A stretch of 64,000 bases of DNA, from the NCBI RefSeq assembly GCF_018881545.1, contig NZ_JACVQD010000001.1, forward strand, positions 1 to 64,000, in the 5' to 3' direction. The position numbers were made by a program, and so were the translations under genes. Source of the DNA: Polynucleobacter alcilacus (GTDB taxonomy: Bacteria > Pseudomonadota > Gammaproteobacteria > Burkholderiales > Burkholderiaceae). The notes beneath the pieces are model-generated. The model worked only from the letters and a program-made list of their open reading frames with translations. It was not told the DNA's origin and did no database searches. Of the stretch, positions 7,468 to 16,006 are shown one piece after another. Numbering within the stretch: position 1 is the stretch's first letter; each line of letters starts with the position of its first letter.

Positions 7468-8748
7468 ATGGCTGTTAAAAAACCTAAAACATCTCCTGCA
7501 CCAAAACCAGCCAGTCGCGCTGGAGCACCCAGCCAGGCAAAAGATGCCCTAGTAAAGTCAGCCACCAATTCTCCTCTCAAGAAGATATCGAAGGCAATGC
7601 CCGAAGTCTTTGCAAAGGCAAAAGCGAGCCCTAGTCCGGTTCCTGCAGCGTCCAAAGATAAGCAGCTCTCTAAAGCTGCAAAAGCCACCAAGCCTGCCGG
7701 CAAGGTTGCTGTGAAGTCTGCAGTGAAGCCTGCAACTAAGTCTGGTAAAGCATCCGCTAAACCAAGCGCTGCTAACGGCGCTAGCCTCAATGGCAAAGGG
7801 CTGCCTGAAGCAGCAATAGAAAATCTTCCGAAGACCAATCCAAAGCTCGAGCAAAAGCTGGCAAAGCAAACGGTAGGCTCTGCCAGATCTTCTTTGAAAA
7901 TCTTTCAGATCTATTACGAAAACTGGCAACGGGAGTTATTGGATTCAAACTTTATTGGTTTGGATAATGGCAAAAGTGATTCTGAATTATTAGAATTTGC
8001 CGTCTTTGATCGCCTGGCAAAAAGTGAACATATTAAAGATGCGCAACTGTGGGGTGCTTTATCTTGGCGCTTTACTGAAAAGACTGGTATGAGTGGGGCG
8101 GATTTGGTGAAAAACATTCAAGACCATCCAGGCCATGATGTGTACTTTTGCAACCCTTTTCCGCATAACGAAGCGCTTTTTCATAACCTGTGGCTGCAGG
8201 GCGAAACCACGCATCCCCAATTCATGGCCTTATCTAAGGCAGTCTTTCAGGCAACCGGTTTGCCAGTGGCTGAGCTAACGAATATCCACACCTCCGATCA
8301 GTTTTCAGCAGCCAATTATTTTGTAGGCACTCCCAAGTTTTGGTCTCTCTACTTACCGTGGATCAATAATGTGTTGAGTACAGCTAATAAAAAGTTGCCC
8401 TCAAAGGTAAGAGATCTATTGCACTCGAAGCAAGCCGATGAGCGTGGTATTCATCATGGCGCTACTTATGTGCCATTCATTGTGGAGCGTTTATTTCCGA
8501 TCTTTATGAAGACTGCCGGCAAGTCTTTGAAGGCTTATAAGATTGCTTTACCAGAGCGTGAGCGTGAACTGAATGTGCATCTGAAGTTGCTCCGCGAGAT
8601 GAAGGATGTAGCGCATCGCACGAAGTCAGCATGGATGGCAGTGTGTTGGGCTAATTACCGTAATTTGTATCTCACTCAAGTGAGTGGCAAAGAATGGTCC
8701 AAAAAGTACCTTCGTGCCTTAACGCCCACTGAAGTCAATTTCTCGTGA
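7468..8748 (+). CDS. Uncharacterised glycosyltransferase-associated protein with histone-H1-like N-terminal tail
   Basis: Residues 1 to about 110 are low-complexity Ala/Lys/Pro/Ser (AVKKPK, KAAKATKPAG, KSAVKPATKSGKASAKPS), like bacterial H1-type tails or AlgP. From about residue 143 a folded domain begins with SLKIFQIYYENWQRELLD and FIGLDNG. This resembles a family found in polysaccharide and glycosyltransferase loci, where the protein starts with KIFQIYY and a LDPxFIPxDN segment. Further landmarks are WGALSWRF, HDVYFCNPFP and a His-rich GIHHGATYVPFIVERLF. No DXD motif is evident. The gene leads a plus-strand run with the GT41-like gene 35 bases on. The tail could be a disordered linker or bind a polyanion. 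The exact function is unknown. Confidence 0.6.
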   Translation: MAVKKPKTSPAPKPASRAGAPSQAKDALVKSATNSPLKKISKAMPEVFAKAKASPSPVPAASKDKQLSKAAKATKPAGKVAVKSAVKPATKSGKASAKPSAANGASLNGKGLPEAAIENLPKTNPKLEQKLAKQTVGSARSSLKIFQIYYENWQRELLDSNFIGLDNGKSDSELLEFAVFDRLAKSEHIKDAQLWGALSWRFTEKTGMSGADLVKNIQDHPGHDVYFCNPFPHNEALFHNLWLQGETTHPQFMALSKAVFQATGLPVAELTNIHTSDQFSAANYFVGTPKFWSLYLPWINNVLSTANKKLPSKVRDLLHSKQADERGIHHGATYVPFIVERLFPIFMKTAGKSLKAYKIALPERERELNVHLKLLREMKDVAHRTKSAWMAVCWANYRNLYLTQVSGKEWSKKYLRALTPTEVNFS

Positions 8749-8783
8749 TGGCTCGCAATCTTCGTTTTTAATTAAAGACAAGC

Positions 8784-10220
8784 TTGACTGCCATTCAAGA
8801 TAAAAAACTACTAGCGTTAGCCCAAGCAGCGCGTGATCAAAGTCACTGGTCTAGAGCGATTGAACTCTATGGAAAGTTAGCTCAGGAGTCTCCCCAATCT
8901 GCCGAGTATCTACATAACTTAGGGCTATGTTATCTAGGTAGTGGCAATTCTCGCCATGCTTTAGAAGCCTGTAAGAAAGCGTTTGATTTAAACCCACGCT
9001 TTTGGCAAAGCGCCATTGTGATGGCAAAGGCCTACAAAGAGCTCGATCAAATTGCTCAGGCGCAGCAGGGCTTTAAAGCGGTATTAGCAATCGACCCTAG
9101 TAATGCATCAGCTCGATTAGGCTTGGCGGATCTCGCGCTAAATTACTTTGGCGAACCCGCCGAAGCGATTGAGTGGGTAAAACCATTACAAGATTCTGAA
9201 CACGCCATGGACGTTAAATTGACGACTATGATGGCCAAACTATACGATCGCCCAGATTGGGATCACGAGCAGTCAGCGATCGATTTAAGCCATGATATTG
9301 GTGCTTTCTCAAAAGAGTATTTGCGCTTACCGAATCTGACCTTGCCTCCATTATTAAAACGGCAAGCACCCCCTTCTGGAGGGACGATGCGCCCGAGAGT
9401 CGGTTTGTTATCGCCATTATTTTGCGCTTCACCGGTGTATTTTTTGACCATTGCCAAATGGCAGACCATGGCGAAGCATTGCGATTTAGTGATGCTCAAT
9501 CGAGGTCATGTGGATGATTGGGCCAGCGCAGAGTTTAGAAGGCTCAGCAGCGATTGGATGGATGTGCAACATATGAGCGCTACCGATTTGGCGATTGCGA
9601 TTCATGGGGCTAATTTAGACGTTCTATATGACTTAGGTGGCTGGATGGATCCGGTAGGATTGCAAGCCCTTTCAGTTAAGCCCGCACATCAAATGTTCAA
9701 GTGGGTAGGGGGACAAAGCGTCACTACTGGCCTTGAGAGTTTTGATGGTTGGGTGGGCGATCAGCACCACACCCCCATGAGCTTGCAACATTTATATAGT
9801 GAGCCTATTTTGCACATCAAGGGCGGCTACGCAAGCTATACGCCACCACCATACCTACCAAAACCAGCCAGTAAAAAACTCAAGACCCCCTGTATTTTTT
9901 CTAATCCCGCTAAAGTTTCGAGGCCATTCTTGCAAGAGCTCGCACAGATGCCAGGAAAAAAGGTCTTTATTCATCGGCAGTATCGATATCCCCAAGTGCA
10001 AGAGCGGATTGCGGCTGCCTTAGAGGGAAGGGTTGAGTTTGTGATTCCTAAAACCCATGAAGAAGCTTTACAAGAGGTCAATCGCCACGCTACGATGATT
10101 GATACTTATCCTTACAGTAGCGGCTTAACTGCCCGTGAGGCGCTGTCCATGGGGACGCAAATTCAGGTGCTCCATGTGGGGAATCTGTTTTGTGAAAGGC
10201 ATACCGCTTTTGTTGATTAG
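8784..10220 (+). CDS. TPR-containing GT41-like (O-GlcNAc transferase/SPINDLY-related) glycosyltransferase
   Basis: A TTG start is used; no ATG lies near the N-terminus, and the TPRs begin within ten residues. TPR helices cover about residues 5-115 (WSRAIELYGKLA, AEYLHNLGLCYLGSGN, AQQGFKAVLAIDPSNASARLGL). The C-terminal half (about 200-478) has the GT-B layout of OGT-like enzymes: RVGLLSPLF, LDVLYDLGGWMDPVGL (equivalent to the DILVDLNGHT region), PAHQMFKWVGGQSVTTGL, and a donor-site-like SSGLTAREALSMGTQI. Family members transfer sugar from UDP-GlcNAc or related donors to Ser/Thr of proteins. The first catalytic His region is weakly conserved, so the activity is inferred. It is probably co-transcribed with the genes on either side. 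Confidence 0.75.
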   Translation: MTAIQDKKLLALAQAARDQSHWSRAIELYGKLAQESPQSAEYLHNLGLCYLGSGNSRHALEACKKAFDLNPRFWQSAIVMAKAYKELDQIAQAQQGFKAVLAIDPSNASARLGLADLALNYFGEPAEAIEWVKPLQDSEHAMDVKLTTMMAKLYDRPDWDHEQSAIDLSHDIGAFSKEYLRLPNLTLPPLLKRQAPPSGGTMRPRVGLLSPLFCASPVYFLTIAKWQTMAKHCDLVMLNRGHVDDWASAEFRRLSSDWMDVQHMSATDLAIAIHGANLDVLYDLGGWMDPVGLQALSVKPAHQMFKWVGGQSVTTGLESFDGWVGDQHHTPMSLQHLYSEPILHIKGGYASYTPPPYLPKPASKKLKTPCIFSNPAKVSRPFLQELAQMPGKKVFIHRQYRYPQVQERIAAALEGRVEFVIPKTHEEALQEVNRHATMIDTYPYSSGLTAREALSMGTQIQVLHVGNLFCERHTAFVD

Positions 10221-10253
10221 TATCTACAATTTAGCTTAATATAAAAATTACTC

Positions 10254-10892
10254 ATGCAGATCGAATACATTTCATCAACCGATTTAAAAGACTATCTACA
10301 GCAAGCCATGAAGGTTGAGGGCGCGCTGATGGTAATGCCCTTCACGAATACCTCACAGGCCCAACAGGCGGCGCAATTAATGGCTAGCCGCGCAGATGCC
10401 CCAGGTATGGTCTTGGCAATCCATGATTCGAGCAAAGTGGGTTTTGCAGCCATCGTTAATGCTGCTTTCAAGGTCAGTCAAAGCCCATACTTTGGCTATG
10501 TGGCACAAGACGCCTATGCTGGTCGTCAGTGGCTCAAGCTTGCACTTGAAGCTTTGGGCGACAAAAAATCTTTTCTGGGATTTAATGATGGTAAATGGGC
10601 GGGCGCTCTGGCAGGTTTTGGTTTGGCTAGAAGAGAGTGGGCCAAAAATAACTACGCTGGTAACTTTTTCTACCCAGAATATCAACGCCACTATGCCGAT
10701 GCTGAGCTAACCCTATTGGCATTGCAAACGGGCTTATATGCCTACGACGGAAATAGCGTTTTAGTTGAGGTGGATTGGCGTAAGGATGGAGCACCAGCAG
10801 ACCCTGCCGATAAAGCCCTATTTGCCAAACGTAAACAAGGACGATTTGATGGGCGTATTACGTCTAAGCCTCTATTGGATTTAATTACCTAG
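10254..10892 (+). CDS. Probable GT-A-like glycosyltransferase-related protein
   Basis: This 212-residue soluble protein follows the GT41-like gene by 33 bases on the same strand. The pattern suggests a degenerate GT2/GT-A fold: an N-terminal Rossmann-like half (MVLAIHDSS), then a NAAFKVSQSPYFGYVAQDAYAGRQWL segment where GT2 enzymes have their DXD strand, GFGLARREW, and FFYPEYQRHYADAELTLLALQTG, which resembles the acceptor-side region. A canonical DXD is not present (AQDAY instead), so metal binding is uncertain. It probably works with the neighbouring transferase in decorating a surface glycan or protein. The call is a fold guess by eye. Confidence 0.5.
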   Translation: MQIEYISSTDLKDYLQQAMKVEGALMVMPFTNTSQAQQAAQLMASRADAPGMVLAIHDSSKVGFAAIVNAAFKVSQSPYFGYVAQDAYAGRQWLKLALEALGDKKSFLGFNDGKWAGALAGFGLARREWAKNNYAGNFFYPEYQRHYADAELTLLALQTGLYAYDGNSVLVEVDWRKDGAPADPADKALFAKRKQGRFDGRITSKPLLDLIT

Positions 10893-10912
10893 CTTGTAGT
10901 AAATCCGATGCT

Positions 10913-11956
10913 TTATTTCCCCGAACTCTTAGGCTCATTTTCAGTAAGCGCTTGGTAGATATTCTTAAAGCCTCCTACACCAAAGCGCATAGCGCCAACA
11001 GTTGAATTCAAGTTGATGGTGCTTTCTTCGGACGCTTGCGAGAGGGAATTAAGTGCTTCGTCTGAAATCATAAAACCCGCTTGATAGCCATTGGTTTTCT
11101 TTTGCCAATCCTCTGCTTGTTTTAGAGGATATGTTTTTTGAGTGATTATTAATTGGTGCTCTATTCTCTGCTGGAACAGTGCTTCATCATCACTTCTATA
11201 AAAGATTACAAACACAATCTTTTTTTTGTTGAGATTTTTATCCGCACTTGGGAGTGGTAAAAGGGCTAGTGTAATAGGGGGTTTACTAGCAGGGTTGTTG
11301 ACGGCAACCAATTGCCCATTAGCAGTTGCCTCTAAGCGCCAGCGCGGATAGGGTGACTGACCGGTGTTATCTACCTTAAGTAGTTTTGCTTGCGCAAGCG
11401 AAAGGATACTCATTCTTTCGTTGGCGGTCACTTGGGCGTAGTCTAATAAGTGCCGATCAACCCCCATCACATCTAAGTAGGTTCCGATGGTGGCGCTAAT
11501 CTTTTGAGACTCCTCCTCGTTTAATGCTTTATCCATCCCTTTAAATTGATGAATACCGTATTTACTACCTTCAGGTAAATGCCGTGAAATGCCTCCTGCA
11601 AAGGCATAAGCGCAGGCTGAGAAGCAATTTGGTGGACTGTAGTCGGTAGAACCAATGGTGGTGTTAAATCCCGCCTCACGAATCTGTTGTCCCAGACGCA
11701 TTGCGCTAATGAGGCTACCACCTGGACTAGTGAGCGCTACCCATGATCCTGGTGGAAAGTCTTTTGCAATAGCTTTAAATTGCTCAGGCGTTTGCTTATC
11801 GATTTGCCCGACGGCAAGGATAACGGCTTGACAACGCGGTTTTGCAGGATTAATGCAACGCTCATGCTTTTCAAAAGTCATTGCCCCTGATTCTGGAGAA
11901 TGCAGAAGGGCAAGTAAAACCCAAGTGCTGAAGGTATATATTCGGGCGCCACTCAT
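10913..11956 (-). CDS. Periplasmic ClpP-fold protein (COG3904-like)
   Basis: An N-terminal hydrophobic segment (about 6-20) suggests export. The next 120 residues carry the hallmarks of the ClpP/crotonase-like periplasmic family: LTSPGGSL at 75-82, the nucleophile-elbow-like NCFSACAYAF with S113, and YGIHQF with H136. The family is presumed to be serine peptidases or scaffolds, and few members have been tested. The C-terminal 150 residues are unlike the core and form an extra domain of unknown function. The stop of the upstream membrane-protein gene is 20 bases away on the same strand, so the two are probably co-transcribed. Confidence 0.75.
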   Translation of the reverse strand: MSGARIYTFSTWVLLALLHSPESGAMTFEKHERCINPAKPRCQAVILAVGQIDKQTPEQFKAIAKDFPPGSWVALTSPGGSLISAMRLGQQIREAGFNTTIGSTDYSPPNCFSACAYAFAGGISRHLPEGSKYGIHQFKGMDKALNEEESQKISATIGTYLDVMGVDRHLLDYAQVTANERMSILSLAQAKLLKVDNTGQSPYPRWRLEATANGQLVAVNNPASKPPITLALLPLPSADKNLNKKKIVFVIFYRSDDEALFQQRIEHQLIITQKTYPLKQAEDWQKKTNGYQAGFMISDEALNSLSQASEESTINLNSTVGAMRFGVGGFKNIYQALTENEPKSSGK

Positions 11957-11976
11957 TAGTGCAATGGCTTAAGTAA

Positions 11977-13008
11977 TTAGACTGGTTTTTTAAGTTCTTG
12001 AATTTTCTTGGCCGCCTGCAATATCAATACTGTTGCACCAGAGCGAGATAGAAATTCAGAAGAAGTGTAGAAAAATTCTAAGACTTCTATAGAACTTTTG
12101 CCTTCGAAGCGCTCAATCTGATCTTCAGCCGCAGGATCACGACCATAAAAGATTCTGAAAGCAGCTTTAATATCGTTACTCGTCATTTGCTTTTTAAGCA
12201 TTTGATTTTCTATCGCAAATTGATTACGGGTATCTGGTGCAGGCGTTTCGGCGACAGCAGGTAATTGCGGACTGGGCGAGGGGGTTGGTGGAGGTGGTGC
12301 AGTTGGCTGAATGGCCGGCCCAATAGGCTCTGGATTTTCTCTTTGCCGTTTTTCTTTGAGCATGATATTAGCAGCAATCACCAAGAGAATGGCCAAAGGA
12401 TCAAATACAAACATAATGACCATAATGACCAGTCGCACAGCTTTGTCTAAAGCGCCATCAGGGTTATCATAAAAAATATTAGCAATATAGTAGAGCGGGC
12501 CAATCTCAGCTACCAATTTATTTTCTTTGGCAAGTAGAGGTGCTTTTCTTTGACTTAACTTTTTTAGCTCTGACTGAGTATCTTGGATTTGTCTATCCAA
12601 ATAAGGGCTGGCAGTTGAAGGATCTTTTGCTCTCGCTAGCAAGTATTGAAGACGTGCTTTAGCAATATTTTCTTGCTCAACCAAGGTATTTAATTCTGTT
12701 GTATTAGTGGTATTTTCTTGAGTTGAATCGATATGGGATTTGGCTAAAAAACCAAAGATGCCCATTGAGGTAATGAGCATGAGCACAAGAACAGCACCAG
12801 TTAAATAACTCTTGAGTAAAAACGAGGCTGTTTTCCAGTTATGGTAAAGCCAAGAGGTGGTGACCAATTTTGCTAACTCAAGGGCAACACCCATAATGAC
12901 AATGGGCCAAAAAGCGCCAATGAAAATGGTAGTTAGGCCCACAACGGAGTAGTAAGCGGCAATGCTAGATAGCAAGAACGCGGCTAAAAAGGTGATGTAA
13001 ATCATCAT
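11977..13008 (-). CDS. Multi-pass membrane protein with coiled coil and C-terminal DUF4214-like module
   Basis: Hydrophobic segments lie at about residues 2-20, 28-50 and 65-90. They are followed by a charged, Gln-rich soluble helix region (about 95-170) and a fourth membrane stretch (about 190-215). A Pro-rich linker (APPPPTPSPSP) leads to a C-terminal module from about 275 on: SNDIKAAFRIFYGRDPAAEDQ, then VLEFFYTSSEFLSR. That module repeats the pattern of the small protein at 13176-13433 and resembles DUF4214. The N-terminal part (VALELAKLVTTSWLYHNWK) recalls membrane proteins seen in aquatic phage and environmental contigs; this is from memory and unverified. Function unknown. It is upstream of, and probably co-transcribed with, the ClpP-fold gene. 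Confidence 0.65.
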   Translation of the reverse strand: MMIYITFLAAFLLSSIAAYYSVVGLTTIFIGAFWPIVIMGVALELAKLVTTSWLYHNWKTASFLLKSYLTGAVLVLMLITSMGIFGFLAKSHIDSTQENTTNTTELNTLVEQENIAKARLQYLLARAKDPSTASPYLDRQIQDTQSELKKLSQRKAPLLAKENKLVAEIGPLYYIANIFYDNPDGALDKAVRLVIMVIMFVFDPLAILLVIAANIMLKEKRQRENPEPIGPAIQPTAPPPPTPSPSPQLPAVAETPAPDTRNQFAIENQMLKKQMTSNDIKAAFRIFYGRDPAAEDQIERFEGKSSIEVLEFFYTSSEFLSRSGATVLILQAAKKIQELKKPV

Positions 13009-13175
13009 AAATTACTCTCGTTGAGAAACGATCAAGTTTCTAATAAAATCATATCTTATAGCAATATGGTGAATATTTTATGGCTAGGCTATAAAGAGAC
13101 TAGATTGAGTTATAGTAATTCATTAGAGGTCTTAAATCATCGATCAAACCAGATATCAATTGAGAAGGGCGCAAG

Positions 13176-13433
13176 ATGAACCAAGAAATTATTGCCAATA
13201 GAGAAGACATCATTGCTGCCTATAAACTCTTTCTAAACCGGCTTCCAGAATCATCCGAGGTATTACAAGCAAAAGTTGGCAAAGGATCAGACACTATTCT
13301 GATTGGCTTCACTTTGGCGGATGAGTTTTTAAAGCGTCCAGAGGTAGCTGAGGTTTTATTAAGGCTAGCCCAGGAGGTCCTGAAAGATCAAAAGACCATT
13401 ACCGCTACAGACGGATCTCAGCAAAAACATTAA
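13176..13433 (+). CDS. Small soluble DUF4214-like protein
   Basis: This 85-residue protein has an AGAAGGG ribosome site. The core NREDIIAAYKLFLNRLPESSEV, then FTLADEFLKRPEVAEVLL, follows the DUF4214-type pattern (helix, Rx-P-E, helix ending in EFL). The same pattern is at the C-terminus of the divergent membrane protein starting at 13008, so the two probably share an interaction surface or partner. No signal peptide. The 167-base gap between the two genes holds promoters for both directions. Function unknown. Confidence 0.65.
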   Translation: MNQEIIANREDIIAAYKLFLNRLPESSEVLQAKVGKGSDTILIGFTLADEFLKRPEVAEVLLRLAQEVLKDQKTITATDGSQQKH

Positions 13434-13455
13434 TTATGCAATGGCCGATAGGCTC

Positions 13456-14178
13456 TTAGCCATCAGTCGAACGACGGCGTGGATGTACGCTAGGATCATT
13501 CGTCTTTTGGTATTTGCCGCAAAATACGTACAACTCTAGACGATTTCTGAGGTCAAGTTTGCTGTAAATTGAGGCCAAATGATTGCGCAAGGTGTGCTCA
13601 CTGATATTGAGCGTCGAGGCAATCTCTTTCAAGGTTTTTTCAGAGTGCATCTGAATGGCGCGGGTGACTTTTTCTTCTTTGGTGGAGAGAGTGCCCAGCT
13701 TTTTCTGTTCATTACTTAGTACTTTTGGAGCATTCGCTTCAGCAATTTGCATTAAGATTCTAGAGGTGGCATTACGGTTAATCCAGAGCTCACCAAGATG
13801 AATTTTTTCAATTGCTTTGAGAAGAATGTCATTAGACTCATTCTTGGTAATGACACCACGCGCGCCCTTAACAACTGCTTGATCGTGTAAATTCGGTTTG
13901 TTGTTACCCGTAAAAATAATGATCTTTGCGTTTGTTTTTTGTAATAAGGTAGTAATGAGTTCAATACCATCTTCGCCATCTAGGTCTGGTTCTAACACAA
14001 TGACATCGGGCTCGGATGCAAGTGCAGAGGCAATCGCTTCCTTAACATTCGTTGAAGTGGCACATACCGAATACTTAGCGTTGCTAGAAATCAATTGCTT
14101 CATGCCCCACAACGCAATCTGGTGTGGGTCAACGATTTGAACTTTGATAGGGGTTTTAGTATCTATACTCATAAGCAT
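13456..14178 (-). CDS. LuxR/NarL-family response regulator with atypical receiver domain
   Basis: The N-terminal receiver (about 11-128) is followed by a LuxR-type HTH (about 168-225, KTLKEIASTLNISEHTLRNHLASIYSKL). The receiver lacks the phosphoacceptor: aligning PDVIVLEPDLDGEDG with NarL PDLILLDLNMPGMNG puts E63 where the phosphorylated Asp should be. The acidic pair of the pocket reads D17-P18 rather than D-D. T90 and K112 are kept. The protein may therefore be constitutively in an active-like state or respond to something other than phosphorylation. No histidine kinase is adjacent. It is divergent from the diguanylate cyclase/HD-GYP pair across a 232-base AT-rich gap, so regulation of that pair is a reasonable guess. 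An in-frame ATG at 14172 is an alternative start. Confidence 0.85.
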   Translation of the reverse strand: MLMSIDTKTPIKVQIVDPHQIALWGMKQLISSNAKYSVCATSTNVKEAIASALASEPDVIVLEPDLDGEDGIELITTLLQKTNAKIIIFTGNNKPNLHDQAVVKGARGVITKNESNDILLKAIEKIHLGELWINRNATSRILMQIAEANAPKVLSNEQKKLGTLSTKEEKVTRAIQMHSEKTLKEIASTLNISEHTLRNHLASIYSKLDLRNRLELYVFCGKYQKTNDPSVHPRRRSTDG

Positions 14179-14410
14179 TTGCGGAGTTTACCCACATTTT
14201 GTTGCAACTAGTACATTGATGCCATATTTTGCATCAATTTAGTGCTTTTTAGTATTTATATACTATTTATATTACTTTATTTCTTTTAACTAGCTGATTT
14301 TTCAGTTATTCAAACCAGTTTCTATTACATTGATACTAGTTTCGTATTGTAAAAACGGTGAATACAGTAAATACGGTAAACCAGAATCATTCTCAAAATA
14401 GGATCATTAC
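14179..14410. promoter_or_regulatory. 232-base AT-rich divergent intergenic region
   Basis: This gap separates the atypical response regulator (minus) from the diguanylate cyclase gene (plus), so it should carry both promoters. It is strongly AT-rich, with TATTTATATACTATTTATATT-like stretches around 14254-14276. A short imperfect direct repeat (acggtgaatac/acggtaaacc) lies at about 14355-14383. I see no clear sigma-70 pair or riboswitch. Confidence 0.4.
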
Positions 14411-15997
14411 TTGCGTTTTATTAGTTCAATTTCTTTATCAGGGTTAATTTCAGCCCTCATATTATTTGCGCAACCCGCATTCGCCTTAGAAAAGGTGACT
14501 TTGCAGCTCAAGTGGACTCATGCATATCAATTCGCAGGTTACTATGCTGCTCAAGAACAGGGCTACTACGAGGCGGCAGGTTTAGATGTCGACATCAAAG
14601 CATTACAGCCAGGTAAAGATGTTGTTTTAGAGGTGACCTCTGGTAAGGCAAATTTTGGGGTGGGTACCAGTGGTTTGCTGGTCTCACGTCAAGAGGGTGC
14701 ACCGGTAGTGGTGTTGGCAGCCATCTTTCAACATTCACCTTATGTATTAATTGCCAAACGCTTCAAAGAGAATCAATCCATCCAGGATTTGAATGAAAAG
14801 CCAATTATTCTGCGGCGACTGTCTGATGAGCTCTTGGTGTATCTCAAGCGAGAAAATATTAGCTTAAGCACTGTGAGCGCATCCACGCCCGGTATGGATA
14901 CGGTGGAGCAATTATTATCAGGAAAGGCTTTAGCCATCTCTGGCTATATCAGTAATGAGCCCTATCGCTTGTTGCAGGAAAAGTTTCCTATCGAAATTTA
15001 TAGCCCGCGTTCTATTGGCATTGATATGTATGGTGATAATTTATTTACGACTAGCGATGAGATAAAAAATCATCCTGAGCGCGTAGAGCGCTTTCGGGCT
15101 GCCAGTCTGCAGGGTTGGGAGTATTTATTGAAGCACCCTGAAGAGGCAGTAAAAATTGTGCATCAATATGCGCCGCAAGAAACGGTAAAAAAAATAGAAT
15201 TCGAGCGTAGCAAGATACAGCCACTGATTTCTGCAGAATTAGTTCCTATAGGCTATATGAATCAAGCCCGTTGGGAGCACACCGCAACTATCTATAAAGA
15301 AGCTGGCGCCTTGGAGAAAGGCTTTAGCTTAGATGGTTTCATGTATGACCCGAATCCCAAAAAAGATCTGACGGTCTTATACAGCGCCTTTGTATCCGTT
15401 TTAATTGCCTTGTTTTTGGTGGTCACGATTGTGTATTACATCTGGCGACTCAACTGTCGTCTGAAGCATTCTCTTTCTCAAGTGCAACATCTAGCGCATC
15501 ATGACACCTTAACGGGCTTACCGAATAGAGCACTCTTTGTCGATCGGATGCAGAGGGCCATGCTGAAGGCGCGTCGGGAGAAGTCACTGTTTGCATTACT
15601 GTTTATTGATATTGATCGCTTCAAGAATATTAATGATCAATATGGTCATACAGCGGGTGACGAGGTGCTCAAGGCATCATGCAATCGGATGATGGCCTGT
15701 ATTCGGGAGTCTGATTCTTTAGGGCGCTTGGGTGGTGATGAATTCGTAGTATTGCTAGAGGATTTGCGTAGCTCAGAGGACGCAATCGAAATTGCCAAAA
15801 AATTTCAAGCTGCCGTTGCTCTGGGGGTTGCTGTAGAGGGCGAGCTGATTCCCACTACCGTGAGTATTGGTATCGCTATATTCCCCTCAGACTCCGATAA
15901 TGAAGAGGGCTTGTTTAAACGCGCTGATGCAGCGATGTATCGATCCAAACAAAATGGTAGAAACTCCATTCACCTCTACTCTGAAATTCCTGTCTAA
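14411..15997 (+). CDS. Membrane-bound diguanylate cyclase with periplasmic NMT1/THI5-like sensor
   Basis: A TTG start gives a good signal peptide ending near QPAFA (residue 25). Residues 27 to about 315 form an NMT1/THI5 or SsuA-like periplasmic binding domain (LQLKWTHAYQFAGYYAA is typical). A single membrane helix (about 322-345) leads to a cytoplasmic GGDEF domain: DTLTGLPNR, the intact GGDEF at 441-445 and an RESD inhibitory I-site at 432-435. It should make c-di-GMP in response to a small periplasmic ligand, perhaps a pyrimidine- or sulfonate-like compound. The next gene, 9 bases on, encodes the opposing HD-GYP phosphodiesterase, so the pair probably forms a ligand-controlled c-di-GMP switch. 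Confidence 0.88.
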   Translation: MRFISSISLSGLISALILFAQPAFALEKVTLQLKWTHAYQFAGYYAAQEQGYYEAAGLDVDIKALQPGKDVVLEVTSGKANFGVGTSGLLVSRQEGAPVVVLAAIFQHSPYVLIAKRFKENQSIQDLNEKPIILRRLSDELLVYLKRENISLSTVSASTPGMDTVEQLLSGKALAISGYISNEPYRLLQEKFPIEIYSPRSIGIDMYGDNLFTTSDEIKNHPERVERFRAASLQGWEYLLKHPEEAVKIVHQYAPQETVKKIEFERSKIQPLISAELVPIGYMNQARWEHTATIYKEAGALEKGFSLDGFMYDPNPKKDLTVLYSAFVSVLIALFLVVTIVYYIWRLNCRLKHSLSQVQHLAHHDTLTGLPNRALFVDRMQRAMLKARREKSLFALLFIDIDRFKNINDQYGHTAGDEVLKASCNRMMACIRESDSLGRLGGDEFVVLLEDLRSSEDAIEIAKKFQAAVALGVAVEGELIPTTVSIGIAIFPSDSDNEEGLFKRADAAMYRSKQNGRNSIHLYSEIPV

Positions 15998-16006
15998 GAG
16001 TCAATA

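Noticed and set aside
7416..7838. Minus-strand open frame opposite the Ala/Lys-rich region
   Set aside because: It comes from the low-complexity sequence of the plus-strand gene at 7468, with Ala/Leu bias expected from its complement.
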